The notes under the pieces are model-generated. The model was not told where the DNA came from and ran no database searches. It saw nothing but the letters and a program-made list of their open reading frames with translations. A program made the position numbers and the translations under genes. From assembly GCA_965153455.1 (NCBI GenBank), contig OZ234498.1, positions 17,360,001-17,424,000 on the forward strand: 64,000 nucleotides of DNA. The letters are read 5' to 3'. This DNA is from Sphagnum compactum. Taxonomy: Eukaryota; Bryophyta; Sphagnopsida; Sphagnales. Below are positions 1 to 12,010 of this stretch, piece after piece (position 1 is the first letter of the stretch; each line of letters begins with the position of its first letter).

Positions 1-2030
1 GCTATCAATTTGCTTGTGTGAGAATTTGCTTGCAATTCCATGCCACCTTGCAAATTTGCACTTGAATTTGATGCCATGATTTTCTCCTCGATTTTAAAGC
101 TTCTCTTCCATTATTTTAGAGCTTTTTTTTTGCCTCTTCAAAGCTTTTTGCTTTAGAGTGATGGAGTTCACCACCTTTGCGTTCTTGTGACACACAACAA
201 TTTTTTGCAAATTTTTTGGTGTGATGGTAATTTACCATACTAGTTTTGAACTTGGTAGTTTGTCATTGTCATCAGGCATTGTAATTCATTGAAATCTATG
301 TTTTCCAAAAGATTTTAACATTGATGCTCTCTCCTTTCTTTGCATTATCTCATGGTATAAGCAAGTTGTTAGCATGCCACGTCAAAAGTAGACCTTTATA
401 GGTGTAAGAACCCTCCCACTATTGAGGAGTATGCATAAAAACTTTCCCATTCATATGCCTCATGATCTACATAGGTTTGGTTCATGATAAATTTTACTTT
501 GTGCTTTATGATAGATAAAGCCCATGGGTGGGGGACATTCTCAAAATGTGAGGCTGGACTTGGCTATCACTTCACCCTAGGATGAACGCTCGCACTCTAG
601 GGCTTACCCTACACTTTAGATCCTATCACTTTTCAAGATTAAATATCAGAACCTTCCCCCCTTTGACAAGCAGTGATCTATCCATGTTTGGATTCATAAT
701 GATGACCATGTAAAATAACTTCCATTTATAAAGTAGGCACAAGATCTGTCCTACTCTTATAAAGTAATCTTAAGAACCCTTCCCTTCAAGAACTTTCCCC
801 CTCATATGCCTCTAATAAGAATGTAAACAACCCTGCCCTCTAATAAGAACCATGCCCCTCATATGCCTCTAATAAGAATGTTTACATTCACGATTTCATT
901 TGGCTTGGGCTTTACAATGGGTATCTTAAAGAGTTCAATCCTGTCCTCTTTTCTAGATATATGGTGCACTCCAAACACACTAGGGAATTTCTCTCTCCAA
1001 GTGCTTAATGAAATGACAAGACAATTTAAAGAATGGGGAACAATGTCCCACAAAAGTTTGAGACTCACCTAAAAATAGCAGAAATATTTCCAATAAAACT
1101 TGATTTTACACCTGTGTGCCAAGTTACACTCAAATTTGGGATCTCCAACAAAAGCTGCAGTCCACCAAGTTGTAATCTGAAAGAAGTGTAAAAATCCAAA
1201 AACCCTAAATCCAACCTTCCAGTTTAAAAAAATTACATTTTCATTGAAAAATGAAAAGAAAAACATTTTTGTTTTCTTATTTTTGTTAGTGTTTACAAAT
1301 CTAGCCAACCATTGGAACTATGGAAAGTACCTATGGGTTTTGAGACAGGGTTCTTCCAGGCCTCAAAAAACCCATCCACACCAAACAAGTTACCCTACTA
1401 CCCTCGCAGCTTTGACACTAATTATATTAATTTCAGAAAATTTGAAAATTTCAAAAATCGGTTTTTCTTCAAATTAAAAAAATTGTGACTGAAAATATTG
1501 AATCTTCAAGAATATTCTATTGGTAGAAATGAATATTTTAAAAATTAATGAATTAATTATTTGACAGATATGTGTCAAAGGTGCCAAGGTACTATGGTAG
1601 TACCTACCGAATTGTCTTAATAGTACCTTTCCTAAGTATTTCCATCAATATTAGGCAGTTCTTTACTTTTATGAAGAGCCCCATACCGCATTTTTTTGTG
1701 TGTGTGTGTGAAATTTCACCAAAATGAAAAAATGGAAATAAAAAGGGAATATTCTGTTACAATATTTTCATTTGTTTTTAAAAAGTGCCAATTCTTTTTT
1801 AAATTGAATTTTTTTTGGGGCAGATCTAAAAATTTGTAGCAATTTTTAAAACCATTTAAGAAACTGTTTAGACAGGTTCTAAAAACTGTCGCCATTTGAA
1901 TGCAAAAATCCCTCTTGGGATGTTAACCTATAATGCCACATCTGAAATTTGAAAAAAATTCTCTAGCCTTCAGTTTTGAAAAAAAACAAATAGGAATTGT
2001 CCAAATTTTGATTGGACACTTAAATAAAAT
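1..2030. other. AT-rich spacer, no gene recognised
   Basis: No reading frame here resembles a known protein; the open frames are short and unsupported. The only structure I see is a direct duplication of a 27-bp string containing CATATGCCTCTAATAAG, at 798-824 and 855-881 (57-bp offset), inside a run of similar CCTTCCCC/TATGCC phrases. A short TG run lies at about 1697-1710. Confidence 0.6.
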
Positions 2031-2031
2031 C

Positions 2032-2166
2032 TAGTTCTGGGTTTTGTTCTTGAAAGAAATATTAATTCCGGTTTCAGTTCCACTCATAAAATTTTCATTC
2101 CAAGTTGGACATTTAGTGGCCGATTATGCTGAAACTGACTGTTCTCCCCCCCCCCCCCCCCCCCCC
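2032..2166 (-). repeat. Terminal fragment of the GTTATCC TIR element, ending in poly-C
   Basis: The order of words ATAAAATTTTCATTCC, ATTATGCTGAAACTG and TGTTCTC matches one end of the complete element at 32152-32521, which has TAAAATTTTATTCCC, ATTATGCCGAAACTG and CGTTCTCGCCC. The rest of the element is missing. A tract of 21 C (2146-2166) replaces the CGCCCTC of the complete copy. Assignment rests on visual alignment only. Confidence 0.5.
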
Positions 2167-2467
2167 AATTGCAAGACTAATTGCAAGACAGCTGATTGCC
2201 GAGTTCTTTCACAAGTACCATTAGTTCTTTAAGGGTTTGGAAATAGTCGTCATCCGCCCCTTCCGGCCCACCGACCCCACCCTACACTGGTATTCACCTC
2301 ACCTATGTGTGTTTCCAAACTCCTAGTAATAGGTAATAATTGGGTGGAATAAGGGCCCCGAGAGCTGTGTGTGGCCCGAATCCGATAATACCCCTTCCCA
2401 AGGGCTTTAACATGCATGGAAAAGACCATGGCTACCTGCTTAGAAAAACAGCGAAAACTGGAACGAA

Positions 2468-2690
2468 GGTGCACTTTACAAAATTTGTAAAGTTCACATG
2501 GGAATCAGATGAATTATTATGCCTTGTAACCCGAAACATAGGGTAAACTTTACCAAAATTGTAACGCCCACCCAGCAATCAGAGGGAATTTTTATGCCCT
2601 ATAACCAGAAACATGGGTGAACTTTATGAAAATTGTAAAGCCCATGGAGGAATCTGACAATTTTTTCTGCCCTGTAAATGAGGTGTCTCT
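2468..2690 (+). repeat. Minisatellite, 74-bp unit, about 3 copies
   Basis: The phrase GGTnnACTTTAC..AAATTGTAA followed by a TGCCCTGTAACC..GAAACAT phrase starts at 2468, 2542 and 2616, a spacing of 74 bp each time. The copies have diverged by point changes. No reading frame is shared across the units, so it looks non-coding. Confidence 0.7.
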
Positions 2691-3045
2691 GTACACTTAA
2701 AAAAAATTCTAGTTAGGGTAGACCGGCCCATCACCAAATTCTTGCCTATGACCGAACACTTTGGCAGATCTTTCTCAATTCTTCTCCATTTTGAGTGATT
2801 TAAAAATGTCATAGGAGCACCTTCTCAAGCTCTACAAATCATCTTTGAAATGTAAAGCCAAAGGACCAGCCAAAAAAGAGCAGTAAAGAAAGTATGTTTT
2901 TTCAAATCTCAAATTGTTTTTTTTCATTTCTCTTCATTTGGTCCTTTCTTATTTTCAAACCTCATAACTTTCTTATTTCTTATTGATTTAAAATGACTTA
3001 AAGTGCTCTAGGAGCACCACCTGAAGTTTTACAAATCATCTTGGA

Positions 3046-3480
3046 ACTCTAATAGCAACACAGCAACATACGAGGAAATTTTTGAATGTTTGAGAACCGA
3101 CCTTTGAAGTAGTGTTTGATGGTTTGTTTTTTTGAGTTTTGACACCTTTAATTTGAGGGATTGTAACTTTCTCATTTTTAATCTGTTTTTGACTATTGCT
3201 AGTGTGTCAGATGCGCCAAGAAGAGACGTTCAAGTTTTGTTTGGACACTAGAAACAACAGAGCCCTCCTCTTGGATACGGCCTGCCCTGAGCGCTTAAGT
3301 GTTTGGTCACCAGCTGGTCTACCCCATGTCTTTCCGAATAGTTCATGAAAGGCAGCCAAGCCCATATGGACAAGGAGGACTCCCATGGTTTTTTTTTCTC
3401 CAAATTCCTTAAGTAGGTCCACTGGCAAGGAACCCCTGCATTAGTTAGCATTAAATTGTAACCGTCCTAGGTGGGCTGTA
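3046..3480 (+). repeat. Dispersed repeat, copy 1 (pair with 17215)
   Basis: This stretch and 17215-17500 share the same ordered blocks: AGCAACATAC.AGGA, GATGGTTTGTTTTTTTGAGTT, TTCAAGTTTT.TTTGGACAC, AACAACAGAGCCCTCC and CTTAAGTGTTTG. A partial third copy of the upstream part (GAGCACC..CTACAAATC.TCTT) occurs at 2810-2850 and about 12150-12230. I see no terminal repeats or coding capacity, so the element class is unknown. Confidence 0.7.
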
Positions 3481-3959
3481 GTATTTTGTAAAGTGCCTAG
3501 GTTTAGATGTGGCAAATTTAATTGTTTTTATTTCAAAAATGGCGAAAATTATCCCTATAAATCACAAATTTTTAGTGTTGTTTTTTCATTTTCTGGAATT
3601 TTTGTTTGCCAAGTTGCGAAATTTCGCCACAAAAAAGAAGAAGAAGACTCTGACAGAGTACACTAAACAATAGTCTAGCTAGGTCTTGACATGTAGGGTA
3701 ATGCCCCAGGGCTGGGGTGTTCCCCAAAGAAATAATGGGCACTCACTCCACTGGTCAAGGGCCCATTATTTCAGGAACACCTTGGCTGAACGGTGTAAAA
3801 ATCAATGGATTTTCGTCTTATTTATTTATTCATTCACATTATACCTCTTGGGTACTTGTAGGGTACCCATTGTGTATCACGGAAAAAGAAAAACAATGCA
3901 GCGCATTTTGAAAAACAAAATGCTCCCAAAAACATTTTGGGGGTGAGGAGGAGCGGGAG
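3481..3959. other. Spacer upstream of the 463-aa gene
   Basis: No gene is recognised. Open frames on both strands overlap each other without similarity to anything I know. The stretch ends where base composition turns richer in G+C, which I take as the start of the 5' region of the gene at 4721. Confidence 0.4.
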
Positions 3960-4720
3960 GGGTTGATTTTTGGGGGCCACCGTCGGGAAACGTATAGAAG
4001 CAGACTCCAGAGTGAGTGGCTATTTTCTTCACACGGGAAAGAAGAAATTGCGATACATCTCGTTTCAAAGCGCGCCTTCCTCGCTCGCGCGTCGTCACGG
4101 CGCTGTTGCTGCTGTCGTTTGCGATTTTTGTGCTTTTGGACTTTTTGGTGCGCCCTTGGATTCTTCTTTTTCTTCTTCACTTTGCTGCTGTTCTATTTGT
4201 CGTAGTGACAACACTGGAGAGTGAGTGAGTGAGTGAGGACGAAAAAATTAACAAGGTCTGGTGGTAAAGGTTTTAGAAGGGAGTCGTGAAAGGAGAACAG
4301 AAGACGGTTTCTGAGTGCAGTTGCTGCTTGCTGGCGCGAGATCCTTACTTGCGGGTGAGCCTGCGCTTGCTCTGCTTGCTCCTGGCGCTTGCATTATTGA
4401 GTTCGCAGCAGGACCGACGACCGATACACTCTAGGCATCGTTTGAAGAAGAAGACCTAGAAGGAGAAGGGAGGTATATGTGAAGGGACTGAGTTTTCTTT
4501 TCCTTTGGAGGTCGGGGAACTGGGGGAGGGCCAGGGGGAAAATACGACAATGGACAGTCGAGAAACCTAGAGTAGAAACATTGTGCATTTTGTCTGCCTT
4601 CTTCTTCTGGCTACCGATATTGGAAGCTTTCTGCGCTTGTTTTGTTTGTTGTTTTTCCGGCGCTTGCTTGCCTGTTTTGGAATAAGCAAGAACCATAATT
4701 GAGGGTCTAGAGTTATATTA
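3960..4720 (+). promoter_or_regulatory. Probable promoter / 5' leader of the 463-aa gene
   Basis: Relative to the spacer on its left, this block is richer in G+C and contains TTCTTCTT-type pyrimidine patches and a GAGTGAGTGAGTGAGTGAG tract near 4220. That is typical of plant 5' untranslated leaders. I cannot place the transcription start. A leader intron is possible but not proven; cDNA would settle it. Confidence 0.4.
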
Positions 4721-6823
4721 ATGGCATTTGAAGTGGCCAGATTACATGGTCTCATCTGTTCCAACATCGAAGATAGTCTCCTCTTGAACAATGCGATGAT
4801 GATGGTGAGACCAGGAGAAGAACCCCTAGTAGGTGGAGCCGCCGCCGGCGGGGAGGAGTTGCAGGAGATGCATCGAGGTTTAGGACGAGGAGTTTGGAGC
4901 TGCTTGCCATCTCCTATCCGCATCGCATATGAGCCCTCTCTCTATGGTCAGTCGCCTGAGGCTTCTTCCTCTGTTTCGTCGCCACTGGATTCCTCCGCTT
5001 CTTCAACGGAGACAGAAAGCGATGATGATGATAATGAACTCTTTGCAAGTCTCGCTGAGGAGATTGCGCACTCCATCATGTTAGCTGACGATGATAAAAG
5101 CCACCCCGCCGAAAAGGAGAAGAACGCAGCAGCTGGAGAATTCAAGTGTACGCACGACCTCGCAAGTAGGATAATGGGAGGGAGCTGGTTCTCAGCAACA
5201 GGAGGAGCAGCAAACGCCCAGAACGGCTCCAAGGAATCTTCTCATGTTTCCTCGCAAGTGTCTTCCCCTACTACAACCCCCTTGTCAGAACAAAGCGATG
5301 CCTGGGACTTGCTATACCCACCCGCAGGTGAAGTTGTGAGTTTGAAGACAAATGACCGAAGAAGAGCACTGACGATACCACAGGCGCGGATGGTGCAGCA
5401 ACAGGCTCATCAGGTGCGAGAACAGGCTCAAGCACAGTGGAAGCTTCAGTCTGTTCGAATGCCAGTGCCTGGAATGCCTTTCATTGACGTTAAGGGCTCT
5501 GAAAGAAGTGCATGTTTACGAAGCACCACCACCCATGTAGTGGCCAGTATGCCTAAAGTTCTGAGCCCCAGGGACAGGCCTGCTGCTGCAGGACGACATC
5601 AGCAGCGCGGTTGGAGTTCTCTGGGAAGAGATGAGCACCGGAAGCCCTGTTGGAACCAGGTGTGTGAAACTGAAGTCTTTCAGATCTCTTTTACTTGAAA
5701 TGTTTCCTCGTTTGCAGCATTGTGTTATCTCCCTGGTTATAAGCAGATCGTCGATCCTGCTTCACTTCACAAACCTTTGTTTTTTCCCCTAGTTCCTGCC
5801 TTTGTCTCGACCTGCTTTGTGTGTTTGCATGACTGTTCACCTCTAAATGTTGTTTAATAGCCTGATTTTTGTGCTTGCAATTTTGGGAGCAGTTTCAAGC
5901 AGGCAAGACTCACTCACCAACAAGCTGGGCACAGCAGAGCAGGCAGCCATCACAACAGCTGCAGCAGCAGAGTTATCTTGGAAGTCAAAATGGCAGTAGC
6001 TATGACCCGAGCTGTAACTCAGTACAACAGAGTGCAGCAGCAGCCAGTTATGGGGTACCAGCAGTCTTCTTTGGAACTGGTCGAATTGGTCGGGAGTCCA
6101 GTGGCACTGGTGTCTTCCTTCCCCGGTCTCTTGGAAATGCATCAGACAAGTGCAAGCCATGTATGTTTTTCTTTTGGCTGGGACTGAAAAACGTTGCATT
6201 GTTTTCAGAACTCTGCATTGGATTGCTACATTGGGTCCCTTGTAGAAGTTTCTACATATTCTGAGTTTTTCTTGTGTACTATTGTGGTTTACTGCATCGA
6301 AGGGTAAAGCTCTCTGTTGAAATGAGCTCTTTGTCCCCCTGCAGCTTCAACTGTGCTGCTCCCTTTCTGCTCAGTTCAAGTTCATAACTTGAATGTTGGG
6401 GACATACTAGTCCATTTATTGTTTCCTGCCCACCCTACCAATAACAACATTCTTGTCTGTGCATGTTACTATGAAACTAGTAGCTTCTAAGAAGCTAGGA
6501 CTTGGGACCACACTAAGTTTTAAAGAAGAAAGTTCATTACATGTTTGCCTGCAACCTTACCCAAGTCAATACTTATATCACTGTCTTGGCAGTACAGGGT
6601 TGATAATCTGATGAATTTTTTGTGTGTTTTCTCCTCAGGTTATCTTGCATCGAAGCCTTTGTCTCCGACACTGTCCTCACAGCTGGAAATGTCTCGACCT
6701 GGATCACTGAGAATACGTCACAATGATCATGTATGGCCTCCACCAGACAGGAAGCTTCGGGCATCTTTGCTACATCAGGCTGCTCCAGCAGAGCTACGCC
6801 TTCCAAATGAATGGATTTATTAG
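4721..6823 (+). CDS. Plant-specific protein of unknown function (GTGVFLPR family), 463 aa, three exons
   Basis: Exons are 4721-5659, 5893-6160 and 6639-6823, joined by GT-AG introns (phase 0, then phase 1). The stop is TAG at 6821-6823. The ATG at 4721 is the first in frame and begins MAFEVARLHG. Visible landmarks are an acidic Ser/Asp region (about residues 85-105), LFASLAEEIAHSIM (about 107-120), WDLLYPPAGEVVSLK (about 195-210), a Gln-rich tract (about 220-240 and again in exon 2), VFFGTGR..SSGTGVFLPRS near the end of exon 2, and the C-terminal tail LPNEWIY. The order Asp-rich, AEEIAHS.M, W.LLY..AGEV, GTGVFLPR and LPxEWxY is that of a land-plant protein family known to me only as uncharacterised. 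No enzyme domain, signal peptide or membrane span is visible. A poly(A)-signal-like AATTAAA lies at about 6956. Family assignment is from memory of conserved motifs; function is unknown. Confidence 0.85.
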
Positions 6824-7887
6824 ATTTGTATCTTCGTGATGCTGACACCCATTAATAACATAATACCTGTTCAATTACAGCACTTACTGTTTCTCAAAGG
6901 TCTTGAGATTCTTGTTCTGAGATTCTTGCATACTGTGGAAGATTATGTGTGCCAAAATTAAAGCACTCTGATAGGGTCCTATGATTATGATTAGCTGCAC
7001 TCACTCCTGGGCCGAGTACATGTAATATACTAACATAATGCACAGGTGTACAACTAAAAAATAAGTTGCATCCTTTCCTCTCTTAGATCTGAACTAACTG
7101 ATTATATAGTAGTGCTCAGCAGTCTCTAAAAATCTGTTACAACAGAAGTATGACCTTCTGTAGACAGTTCTATGTTTTAGTTACACAAAGTAAAGTATGG
7201 TTCAGTAAAATGGCATGATTTTCAAAGATCTTCCTAGAGCACACCAACTTGTTGTCATGACTAAAGTGGTTTTTGCACCTGCTAGCGCATTGTTTTGCCA
7301 TTCCTTGTACTTGTTTAATTATTTGAGCTGATGACCTTGGTGCAATGGTGCAGAGTAACTAAGGGATTTCAGAATTGAAGATCCTGAAAATCTAGCCTCA
7401 AGTTTTTTGGTTTTCCTTAGGAGTTGGACTTTATCTTGAGTCAGTGGTGGCCCTGTGAAGATCCAAAATATATCTTGACATTTGAGGACTTTGTCTTGAT
7501 AATTTCCTAAACTTCTGACCATCTGCTGTCACACTTGTGATTTGAGGACATTTTCATTTGATTTTGGCCTGAAAGGGGTGGGTGTGGGATTTAGAAGTCA
7601 GGTGATGTGTGCAGTTCCAGTCAGTTCATTTTTCATGTTTGATTTGGTTGGAGATCTGGCCATTGGATTAGATCAGACATCATCAGTTGTCAAAATTTCA
7701 GACAGATTTTGTTGAGGCCATGAGAAGGACCAACTACTGGATCTTTTGTTGCAGGCTGTTTTTGTTGGTGGATTGGCTGTTTTTGTGGACAATTTCATTC
7801 ATGAAGGGTGAAATTGGTTATATGCAATTTTTTGTGGTGTATGCCCAGAAACATACTTGTGTCTAAATGAATGTTCAGTTCACTGTT
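6824..7887. other. 3' flank and spacer
   Basis: The first about 150 bases are probably the 3' untranslated region of the gene at 4721-6823. The rest shows no recognisable gene or repeat. The open frame at 7319-7522 on the - strand has no support beyond being open. Confidence 0.4.
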
Positions 7888-8060
7888 TTTGTTTCATTCC
7901 ATGAAAATAATTCCATTCAGCAAATCAATTTTTTGTTGCATTTCCTGCAAATAATTCCATTCCAACAGATCAGTTTTTTGGTTGCATTTCCTGCAAATAA
8001 TTCCATTCTACAGATCAGTTTTTTTGTTGCATTTCCTGCAAATGCTTCCATTCAACAGAG
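7888..8060 (+). repeat. Minisatellite, about 45-bp unit, 4 copies
   Basis: TTCCATTC recurs at 7911, 7955, 8001 and 8046. Each is preceded by TTTCCTGCAAATAA and followed by CAGATCAGTTTTTTGTTGCA or a variant. Because 45 is a multiple of 3, an open frame at 7867-8091 reads as repeated FPAN-S--QISF units. I think that frame is a by-product of the repeat and not a gene. Confidence 0.75.
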
Positions 8061-9303
8061 GGCTGAAAAGAGTAATCAATTGTTGCTATAGGTATTGAAA
8101 GTAATGTTTCATGTGCACAATGACAAGCTTATTCAATTGGTAGAAGAAAAATGCTTAACCCCTTTGTGATTCAAGAGGCCTGAAATGGGCTGATTTTACG
8201 AAACAAAGTGATAGTGTACTAAAGTTTTCCAAAATGTTTCTACAAATCTTGACCTCTTTCAATTTGGCATTGAAAGTTTTTGGAAGGAAGGTTGCCGCAT
8301 AACTACAAATGTTTCAAAGGACCTTTTTAACAGATTACATTCCACAGACCTAATAGTGGACATATATTTGGACATATTCCGAACAAACTACAAATTTTCT
8401 TAGTCATAAGATGATTATGGTTAATTGTAATAACCTCAGATGTGTTTTTTTTTCAGTGTACCTGCAAGCACAGTTATCACAGCAACAAGGCATACTGAAA
8501 ATCGAAATGTTCACCCTGCCACTTTTTTTCCATGATACTTGAAGGACATTAGGTATCATGGGAGAAAAAAAAATGAACAAAAAATTGTGCCAGTTATTAT
8601 CTCATGAGGTAAGGCCTTCAAGGGAGGCTGTTACCAAAACTTGGGCAATGCTTGAGTCTGACTCACATAGACCGATATTCTCGTAGCACCATCCCATTAA
8701 GACCTTACCTATCACAAAATACTCATATGAACAATTCCTTATCGTCAAATGTTTACGACAAATGTGTTAATTGGACAACTACATAGAAAGGTATGTATTC
8801 ACAAGTGCAGGATAATGACTTAATTTCCTAAACCCTATTTCTATCTTTTAAAGAATCTATGCAGTTTATTTGGCTTTACCTACCAAGGCAAGGATATTGT
8901 GTTTAGACTCATTCTAGAGTATAGTAGCTTAAGGGACTTTGGCCCCTATGTAGTAGGTCTATTTTGATATGAGGATTTTTGAAAGATGATATTTTCACTT
9001 GTGTTGAAACTTGAGATTAGTTATAGAGTTATAAAATCTTGAAGGATTTTGGTTTCTTTAAGAGGATTTTTTGGAAGATTATATTTTTGCATGTTGAAAT
9101 ATTTGAATTTTTCATAATTCTTCTTTTGCATTAAGATACTTTAAATGTAAATGGCAAGGCCACAGTGTGTGACACACCCCTTGTTTGTTAATTATGTGTA
9201 ACAAATCTATGGGAATGCAGAGAAAGCTCCGCAAGAATACTCCCAAGTTAAAACAATGAATGACAAGTGCAATCGTAACCAAAGGTGGATTCAAGACTTG
9301 CCA
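8061..9303. other. Spacer, nothing recognised
   Basis: No gene is recognised. A small imperfect hairpin with 9-bp arms (CCATGATAC / GTATCATGG) and flanking T and A runs sits at about 8530-8580; it could be a remnant of a small inverted-repeat element. Confidence 0.4.
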
Positions 9304-9361
9304 GTAAGTCATCCATAACTCAGTGTTACGAGTTCTTAACATTGAGTTATGGACGACTTAT
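9304..9361 (+). repeat. Hairpin-forming inverted repeat, 23-bp arms
   Basis: Arms at 9306-9328 and 9337-9359 pair at 21 of 23 positions around an 8-base loop (9329-9336); one more T-A pair adds at 9305/9360. The left arm begins AAGTCATCCATAACTCA. Both strands therefore read as similar peptides (TELWMTY and IELWTTY), which explains the mirror-like open frames on either side. It may be a foldback element remnant or a small-RNA precursor; the sequence cannot say which. Confidence 0.7.
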
Positions 9362-11419
9362 CATCAAGTGTTTGCTTTGCATGTGGATTGTTGTTTACAT
9401 TTTGGTTGTTTTACAAATGTGATCATTGTTGCCAGAGATGAGGAGATGGGAGCAAATTTATTGTGGATGGAGAAGGAAGGAAGGAGGGAAGTTGTGTGGA
9501 AGAGAAAGCACGAGAAGGAAGATAAAAGGGGGAAACCGGAAGCATTGGAAGAGGAGCTCTTAGCATTCTGGAAGTTAAGCTCTTAGTGAATGGTTGTGGA
9601 CATTAGCTTTAGGACTTTGGAAGCTAAGTTTTTTGGAAAAAGAGCAGGATAGCCAAATGTGTTAGGAAGCTTGGTGAGGAAAATACAGACTAGAACTTTG
9701 ATTTTTGCTCATGTCTTCTTCTTCCACTGCACATGGGAGCAGGAAATTAAGTCTGATGCTGTATCACATATGAATAACAAGGAGATTGTGGAAAATGATG
9801 CAATCACTAGGATGTCAAAGTCTTGTTAGGGTGCATGTCGAGGGAAATGTGAGTATGCAGTGAGGATCACTTCAGTTATCCCAGTGAGAGCCAACCATTT
9901 TATCTCAGCAGAATTTCAAGAAACCTCAATAGGGGTATCCCTAGGTAGGAGTAAGTTACAGCAACAATTGAGACCATGGGTGGGCACAGAATCATGAACT
10001 AGAGGGTTTCTGGGGACTTGCTGTGGTTTGCAACATACTTGGGTAGGTGGTCTTTGGGGCTTGATCTCTGGGGAGGAGTCTGCAAATGCCAAATATCTAT
10101 ACTTAATGAACTGCATATAGGTTTGGGTTGGGAGCTCCAATGACATCACAGAACGCTGAGGGGGCTAATCCCATACACAGTCTCCAGATTTACAAGTTGA
10201 GACAAAACCATGTTGTTTTGATGATAGCCACTTTGTGAGGACGAGCATTTCAAGTGTGGGTTGATGCAACACAACCTAGGAGAGTGTTATTATGGTGATT
10301 GTTTGTGTAGTGACTGCAAGGTTGCCAAATAAAGCATGTTATTGTAGTGCTTGCTATCCCACTCTTTTTTGGTTCCAGTACAACCAGCTTCATACCAATA
10401 CCCGCCTGGTAGGGGCCTGATGTGATAGGTACCAAGTTCATATCAGGGCTGTACCACATCATGGCTTTATCACATCTCACTCAGCATGAAAACAAATCTT
10501 CTTTTCACTTGCTAGGCACTGAAATGTTGAAAAAGCTTGAGAGAGAGTGGTCAGAGGAGCTTAATTGGCATCTGCAGAAATCACACAGGCAGTGAACGAC
10601 CCTTGCTGAAACTTGAAATTAGTAAATTTGAGAATCAATTGCATGATAGAGAATTCCGGTGGAATTTTTTTGGAGATACAGTAATCTTCCTTGGGACTCT
10701 TCGAGGAAAAGAATAATATGTAAGAATTGGAGTATTACAAGTGATGCTTGACCTTAACAGGGTGCAAGGAGATGCTACTTATGCATAAGTTCACTGATGG
10801 CATGTTGAGGTGTCATTCAAGCTTCTTGGGCTTCTTTACAGATGCAATCTCCATGATAACTGTTTAGCTTAACACTTCAGTTTTGCTCCTAAATCTTCCG
10901 ATTTGTCCGGTTTGCTATATGCACATTCTGGGAAAAGGAAATCCAAGGGTTGTCAGAATCCTGGGATGAAAGTGTTGAGAAAATAAATAAATAAAACTTG
11001 GGCCTTTTAGTAAACCTTGTAGAGTAGTCTAGAGGTGTTGTTGTTGTTGCAAACTAATGACAATAGACATGATCTGTCTCTCTTCTGGGGCTTGTCAGTA
11101 GTTGCTCAAACTTCCTCAATACTTGAGTCCTTACTTTACAATTCAACCTTCTCTCAGTTTCAAATCTGTGCAAACACATCAGCTCCATATCAAAAGCATC
11201 ACCCCTAAGACTTGATGCAAAACTAGATCACAGTTGTGATGAGAGCATTCTCCACTACAATGAGTTAAATGCCCCTGCCATGGCAACCTGAGGAAAGAAG
11301 TGGCGCAGCAGTTGGTCCCCACCAAGAACGATCTATTTCATCTTCTCTCCTGGGTCATAGAGGGAAGGTTGGGATATTGGAACCATGGGCTGAAAAACTG
11401 TGGGCACCAGGGACTCTAA
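9362..11419. other. Spacer, nothing recognised
   Basis: Several short open frames occur on both strands (for example 9323-9586 +, 9916-10149 -, 10250-10480 -). None shows a motif I recognise. The Lys/Glu-rich end of the first comes from a purine-rich tract and not from a known protein. Confidence 0.4.
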
Positions 11420-12010
11420 AATTGCATAGCTTTTCATGGAATAGAAGGCTTGCAAAGATATGTCAAGGCTGGGCAACATGAGATGAGAATTGAGCTTTTC
11501 CAAGAAATGCAAACAATAGGGCATGAGTCCAACAGATTCACTTTTGTCAAATCGGCATATTCTAAATCCATATGCCAATTTATGAGTACTCCAAGAGGGC
11601 AGGTGCTCTCATGAACAGATCATTCATCAAAGTGGTTCTGAGGGTGATATCTTTGTGGGATGTAGCCCAGTATGCCAAATGTGAGCATGGAGGATGCTCA
11701 GAATGTTCAACAAGATGCCATCTCAAGATGTGGGCACTTGGAATGCAATGATATTGGGATATGTGAAATGTGGACAAGCCCAGAATGCACTGCACGAATG
11801 CAACATACTGGAAGGCATGCGGCGAGGCTCTTTTACTTTAGTGGGGGTTAGTGAATGCATACATGTGCTAGTGTAGTTGCACTTGGAGAGGGCAGATGCA
11901 CTCATATAAGCAGATCATTCAAAGTGGATGGAATTCAGATTGCATCATGCACTCATGCACGATTTGAATGATTTTGTTGGCTCTGCCCACAGGGAAGAGA
12001 CTATGTGTAG
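11420..12010 (+). pseudogene. Broken pentatricopeptide repeat (PPR) gene fragment
   Basis: In changing + frames the translation gives phrases of a PLS/DYW-type PPR protein. These are YVKAGQHE..IELFQEMQ..G.ESNRFTFV (about 11460-11550), then MFNKMPSQDVGTWNAMILGY and VKCGQAQNAL (11700-11795), then a degraded FT.VGV..C..V and VALGEGR (to about 11900). PPR proteins of this type bind organellar RNA and guide splicing or C-to-U editing. Here the repeats are split by frameshifts and in-frame stops, no start or DYW end is present, and only two to three repeats remain. It is best read as a relic of one of the many PPR genes of seedless plants. The homology is a motif match by eye. Confidence 0.7.

Noticed and set aside
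2146-2166. C21, and G tracts at 12589, 22917 and 60165, as functional G-quadruplex sites
   Set aside because: Isolated homopolymers in spacers or introns; length is uncertain and no function is supported.
3839-4228. Overlapping frames on both strands upstream of the 463-aa gene
   Set aside because: Lys/Gln/Arg runs or Leu/Phe/Cys runs produced by pyrimidine-rich leader DNA; no conserved phrase and a better fit as 5' leader.
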